Below, piece by piece: positions 58,914-64,000 of a stretch of 64,000 nucleotides of DNA (position 1 is the first letter of the stretch; every line of letters begins with the position of its first letter). The translations under genes and the position numbers were made by a program. The stretch is from the NCBI GenBank assembly GCA_036873135.1, contig JAPTYO010000007.1:15978763-16042762 (forward strand). Direction: 5' to 3'. This stretch comes from Clarkia xantiana subsp. parviflora (Eukaryota; Streptophyta; Magnoliopsida; Myrtales; Onagraceae). The notes below the pieces were generated by a model that saw only the letters and a program-made list of their open reading frames with translations, was not told the origin of the DNA and did no database searches.

Positions 58914-60050
58914 CAGTAATAATCATTTCACATGTGCTATTTCAGTTATAACCAAGAATTGCTTCGCATTACCTATGTCGTGGGAGCATTTAAACTCAAG
59001 GTGATGACGACCTGACCATAATTTATTGTTTTTATCTCTTTAATTATTTTGAAAAACCCTAATTCTAATTCTCTGGTTAAGCTGAGTTGCAATTGAATCG
59101 AAGCAGAGCATGTCCGACACAATTTACCACTTCATGTACATAACTAGAGACAGATATATTGAAGCTGCAAATTAAATAAGAAGGAAAGATGTTGGGAACC
59201 TATCAAGTTCATCATGTTATTATTTATGTTATTTTTTTATGATTGATGTGATGAAAAATAATCATATTCCTAAAAAAATATTATTTTTACAAAGTATTTT
59301 TTAATACACATTTTTAGGTTGTAATTGGGGTACACTAATATCCTCCATCAACGCTTCGGAGAGACTCCACATCGTCCCCGCACCGACTCATGAGTCGAAT
59401 ACATTTTTATTGAACTTAATTCACTGCAATTACTTTTTTGACAAATTATTAAACTCCGTAATATGGAACGATTTGTCTAAAAAAATATAATTTGGATCAC
59501 GTTCCTTATTACTTATTAGAGTAGTAATTTGCAATATATTGTAATTATTTATAATTCTGACAAATTAATTTGATTCACCTTCTAATTCATTTTAATTTCA
59601 ATAAGTTAAACATTAATGATCTAATATACTTCTATTATTAAAACTCTAAACTTCCATAAACTTACCATTATATATACTTCAAAACATTATATCTACAAAA
59701 ATACTATAAAAAATTATTTTTCAAATACAATTACAACAAATTTAATTTTACAAATTATTTATAACGCTAAATAGAATTTTATTACTTCAATTTTCTATTT
59801 TATTTATTAGTTTCTTTATAAAAATTATATATAATATTGATTATTTCAGTATTATGAAATATTTTATATAATAATTACTATTAAATATTTTAATTATATT
59901 ATGAATTACTATTAATTAATTTCAATCCAAAATGGAATAAAATTTTCAAATAGCGTTCATATATTTAATAAATTGAGATAATTTGATTTTTTTTACTTTT
60001 TTAATTTTATTTGGAAGTTTGCCCGCGCGGTGCGCGGGGTTAGTGGCTAG

Positions 60051-62583
60051 TATTATATATATATATGTTGGTTTCGAGGCATCATGAAAAATTAATTGCA
60101 CACCTAACCTCTTCTTGGACATAAGATGCATTCATTGCCTAATTTGTAAGAGTATACTCGTATACTTCAGTTAACAGTTTAAATACGAAAACGACCCATG
60201 AATCTAAAGCTAATTAATTAAACATAAAAACGACCCATGAACCAGTCCTTTCTCATCCTAAGGCCAGCCCAGTTAGTAGCAGCAGAATCTTCATTTCACA
60301 TCTCATTGAAATTTGGCGCCTACCTGAGTCTTTCCCTCCTCCATCTCCTCCCTAAACTCTGAAGTGCAGACATGGTTTTCCTTCATCAACTGATTCTTCA
60401 TTGGCATGCATAATTCTTGTTTCGTTAGTTATCCATGACTGTTACTAAATGAATACTATTGTAGAATTCCAAAACATTTGTGAAAAAGTTTAGGCGTGAA
60501 TTTGTTCATTGAGACTTCCTTCAGCTATTAAAGAGAGTCATCTCTGTTCAACCTAGTAAAAAAGAAAGAGCATGAAAACTTGTCAGTTCTGCAAACATGA
60601 AAAGACTGATGAAATCTTCTAGCAAAAGAAGGTTGAATCGTTTCATTATGCGGTTTAAATCTTTGAAGAAAGTTCATCATCATTGACTTCCAATTCAAAT
60701 GGGTTAAATGGGTAAGATGTCCAGTCTAATGTTTTTTCCATTAATCATGCACTACAGAGTTCTCACCTCTTCTAGTCCATACTTCAGATGGTTATTTATA
60801 TTTTACAGTTTACACCAAGATTCAACAGTCTAATGTGAAATCTCTTATTAGTTCCTTCCATCTAATTGGACATTCAGAAAATGCTTCTTGAAAAACTTTC
60901 CGAATATTTTCAAGTGAATCCTGGAGTCCAAGATATATCTCTCCCACTTAGAGATGACGTTCGTAGACTTATAATCAACCATTTTTTGTGGCTTGAATTT
61001 TGTTGTTGACTCCAATGCATTCAATGATATGTTGTTGCAAGTCCTCTCCATTTATGTCTTTCCAAGCAATTTTTCTGAAGTGTTTTCAATTTTGATATTT
61101 TGTATCAATGACTTATCTTTGCTTTCTGTGTTGGAAAGTAAATCGGAGTCAGTGGTCACTTTTCTCAGTCCTTAGCTTATGTGTTCACTTCCACTTGCAG
61201 GCAATTAATGATTATCTTATATTGAAAATTTAGTCCTTCCACAACTAGTGATATTAAGTTCAATAGTGTTGTATGCCCGTTTTTGAATTAGCCAATAATA
61301 GATTAATTTGATGCTATGGTTAGTTCAACAATAGATGTTCTTGGTTATTATTTATGTTGATTTTAGCCTTTGAAGTTAACAATGATAGATATTCGTTATG
61401 AGTAATTTAAATTTACAAGTATGAACTTTATCAATGAAATACAGCCATGAATTATTTTAAAATATGCACCTATATGTGCTTCTTCAACCTCGAGTTAGAA
61501 TCATACAATTCCATCAAATTCTGAGGAGCTTCAGATACTAAAATGCCAGCACGTAAGAAAGATTCATTTTTGGGGGCGATCTCGATAAATAAGCCATTTA
61601 GAAGACTCATTAGCATGAGTATCAACATTAAAAGATTATGCACTTATTTTAGCTAGTTTGAGGATGGAATAGCTAGACAAGACAGTTTTGATTCTGCTAT
61701 GGAGATAGATTCTTCGAGTTTGGAGTACATAAAGGGTAATGATTCGCTCTTTTCTTAATTTATAAGAGTGGTGAGAGAGTTAGTGATAACCAGCTTTATG
61801 AATTACTTATACAAGGTTGTCAACTAGAAGATCAATATGCTTTCACAGTCTATTAAGGGCACTAGACCAATAAGAATAGGTTCTGCATAATCTCACTCGG
61901 TGATATGCATAACTTGAGCAAAAATGTTAGAGGTGGATGCAAATTGACTAATATGAACTGAATTATATGAAGGTTGCATGTTCGAACTTCGATCCACACA
62001 CACCGCTGTCCGCATTATCTAATATGTGTATTATAACATCTTTTTATACGGGGAATTTGAGACGATTACTGAACCCAATAGATGAGGATTCAAGCTCCAG
62101 TATATTATAGCAACTCTTGAGCTAACCACTCACCAATTTCTCTTTCATCTACCGAGTGGCCAAAAATTAAAGATAAGAGTCGTTCCTACACTTATTACGT
62201 TAGAAAAAATAGATATACAAGAAGATTATGGTTGCTAGACATGACTTGAAATAAAATTAGGAAAAATAAGAGATTATGAAGTACTAGTAAATGTGGTTAG
62301 TTGTTAGTTCCAACTCATATGCAGCAGCAGCAGTTATTTTCTTGGTATTTGGTATGTGGTGCCATTATTATGCTTATATATGAAGAAACGTGTCAAATAT
62401 TGTTCTCATATGTAGAAACGTGTCATATATTTTTCTGCTGGGAGTTTACTATGAAGCTAGATATTTTCTAAAAGATATTTAACCTAAATTATGTGGGTAT
62501 ACACAGATATTTATAGAATTCACTTGGATTCTTACATAAGAAATAAAACAAATCCTTTATGAATTTTAATTATAATTTATTAA
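60051..62583. other. Intergenic stretch, no gene assigned
   Basis: About 60,180-60,395 repeats the segment at 56,293-56,485. Between 60,400 and 61,700 base composition is less AT-biased and 'tttcag/gtaag'-like signals occur, but no frame could be tied to a family. A SINE-like motif ('gttgcatgttcgaacttcga') lies near 61,975. A non-coding transcript or a very old gene relic cannot be excluded. Confidence 0.4.
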
Positions 62584-64000
62584 GGGGTGTTTGAATGGAT
62601 GTATACAAATCCCTTATGCGAGTAACTATGTGAATCGCATTTTATAATTTAAAATTACGATGAGTTGATTAAAACCCGCCAAAACCCGTCAACGTATTTT
62701 TTTTTTTTTTTTTGTAATTTAATATTACAATAAAAAAAATAGAATATGAAATTACAACCGTTATTATAGAGTGTTCATTTTTACTATTTCTTAAAATATA
62801 AAATATTTCAATTGTCATTTTTTATGCAACTATTATTTGTTATGTATTATTTTGTTTTTATTTATTTTATTGATATATTATTTTTATTTAATTTCGTACT
62901 TTTATTTTTATTTTTTAAGTATAGAAAGTATTTCACTTATTGTTTTATACACGTATTATTTTTTATTATTAGTTATGTTTTACTATTAAATACTGAAATA
63001 TAACATTACACACCATATTGCATTACAATCAAATATTCTAATTTAACATTATATTCTATGTTATATTACTAATTAGAAACTAACTCATTAATTTAGTTTA
63101 TTATTTGTAATCTCACGATTCAACAAATTTCAAATTGCAAAAAAAAAAAAAAAAAACTAATTTCAAATTGCATCCCTACCACTTCGTAACAATATTAAAA
63201 TCCAAATACCACGCATGCACTCAAAGGTGTCGGCTTCATTCAGCCAAAAGGAAGAACTTCTTTTATTTATTTTTATTATTATATAGTACTTTTTAAGATA
63301 GCGGGTTTTGGCCTTTGGACTTTTGTGAGCTGCTGGGTCTTACGAGTCATAGCATAGTCATAGCAGCGGCGAAGAGGCAGCCGCCGCCGACGGTGGACGG
63401 CTGTAGTTAAGAAGACCAATATTTAATACCAAGTGGTACCAACTACCAACCGCGTGAAACTTATAAGGACATGCATATATAGCCTATAATATAATATAGT
63501 TCATAGTTTTTTTTTTCCTCTCAGAAACTACATTGTTCTTAATATAACATGTAGACAATGACAATTCCGTTATTTTAGATTAATTTTCATTTTTCTTTAA
63601 TAATACTATACAACTTAAATTTTTCAGATTAGAATATGTGACGTAGCTAACAATTTATCCACAAGCAAAATTTAGGTTTATAAATTGTCTAAAAAAAAAA
63701 TTAATTAGCAATTTGTTAGAATGTCCAAAATTTAACAAAATATTTCCAACAACAATTTAATAAGAATTAATAACCAAAATGCTACTTAAACTTTGACATG
63801 ATTATAAATTACTACCTAGATTTTAATTTTTTAAAACTGGCTACCTGAAATTTCAATCTCCAAGCAAATTACTAACTCAATTATAGTTTTCTTCAAATTT
63901 AACATAAAAGAGTTTATTCCTCCACATGTAGTCTTTTGCTATGTAGTGAATATGGTCTCGACAATAGTCAGCGACAATATAAGTAAAGAGCGGTGTCACT
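62584..64000. other. AT-rich right end with MITE-like fragments
   Basis: 62,585 starts with 'ggggtgtttgaatggatg', like the element at 21,491, but its right end is not clear. 63,300-63,420 is a GC-rich patch ('gcagcggcgaagaggcagccgccgccgacgg') that may be a leader of a gene outside the window. 63,768 onward resembles the Mutator-like arm at 53,811 and runs off the window. No gene recognised. Confidence 0.4.

Larger units (their letters stand above)
57299..60050 (+). mobile_element. Non-autonomous Helitron
   Basis: The 5' end is TCTACTATATTATATTAATT, preceded by A. The 3' end has a strong GC hairpin ('gcccgcgcggtgcgcgggg', 60,020-60,038) then CTAG (60,047-60,050), followed by T. This matches the Helitron rules: 5'-TC, 3' hairpin plus CTRR, insertion between A and T without target duplication. 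It encodes no Rep/helicase. The interior includes tandem repeats of about 185 bp (58,205-58,670), a 42-bp palindrome with a (TA)n tract (58,827-58,911) and very AT-rich filler. Confidence 0.75.

Noticed and set aside
60848..61175. Frames of 60-67 codons at 60.8-61.2 kb as a possible gene
   Set aside because: No family motif, no consistent splice chain, and short frames on both strands of similar quality.
1..64000. CRISPR arrays, bacterial operons or phage-type systems
   Set aside because: The window is plant nuclear DNA; the regular repeats present are microsatellites, minisatellites or transposon arms without spacer-repeat architecture.

Overview
The window is nuclear DNA from a flowering plant, most likely a eudicot. 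The genes have short coding exons split by AT-rich GT-AG introns, the gaps are long and AT-rich, and every recognisable product is a land-plant protein: SBP-box factor, MYB-CC factor, STRUBBELIG-type receptor, XTH, plant mTERF, plastid enoyl-ACP reductase and Bet v 1-like proteins. There are no operons, and I cannot name the species.

Layout. 1-8.6 kb is gene-free and full of small transposons: a hAT inside a hAT at 2.6-3.6 kb, two adjacent Mutator-type MITEs at 5.6-6.6 kb and one at 8.0-8.6 kb. 8.9-18.3 kb is a gene island with TBCCD1 (+), a STRUBBELIG-family receptor pseudokinase (-, tail-to-tail with TBCCD1) and a miR156-targeted SBP-box gene (-). 18.3-22.5 kb is AT-rich with MITEs. 22.5-27.0 kb holds an intronless mTERF gene (-) and a PHR1-like MYB-CC gene (-). 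27-32.4 kb is empty apart from a hairpin MITE and a probable Helitron. 32.4-40.2 kb is a tandem cluster of four Bet v 1/norcoclaurine-synthase-like genes (+): copies 2 and 4 are intact, copies 1 and 3 are frameshifted, and Ty3/gypsy and Mutator debris lies between them. 40.7-45.9 kb holds a conserved single-exon gene of unknown function (-) and plastid enoyl-ACP reductase (-, 12 coding exons). 46.5-54 kb is transposon-rich, with a three-level nest (hAT, Mutator-type, Mutator-type) whose target-site duplications are readable at every level. 54.7-55.8 kb is an intact XTH gene (+). After it come a ZIP-transporter gene fragment, a 2.75-kb Helitron and mostly unassignable AT-rich DNA to the end.

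The genes are independent loci in different cell systems: centrosome/tubulin-cofactor-like function, receptor signalling, phase-change transcription, organellar gene expression, phosphate-type MYB-CC regulation, fatty-acid synthesis and wall remodelling. Only the Bet v 1-like genes form a true cluster. Exon chains were built by hand from splice-site consensus, reading-frame continuity and family similarity; the length of every exon chain is a multiple of three. I did not find a convincing new molecular system. The most informative unusual features are the transposon nests, the long-TIR elements with GC-rich palindromic cores, the parallel frameshifts in the Bet v 1-like cluster and a GC-AG intron in the receptor gene.
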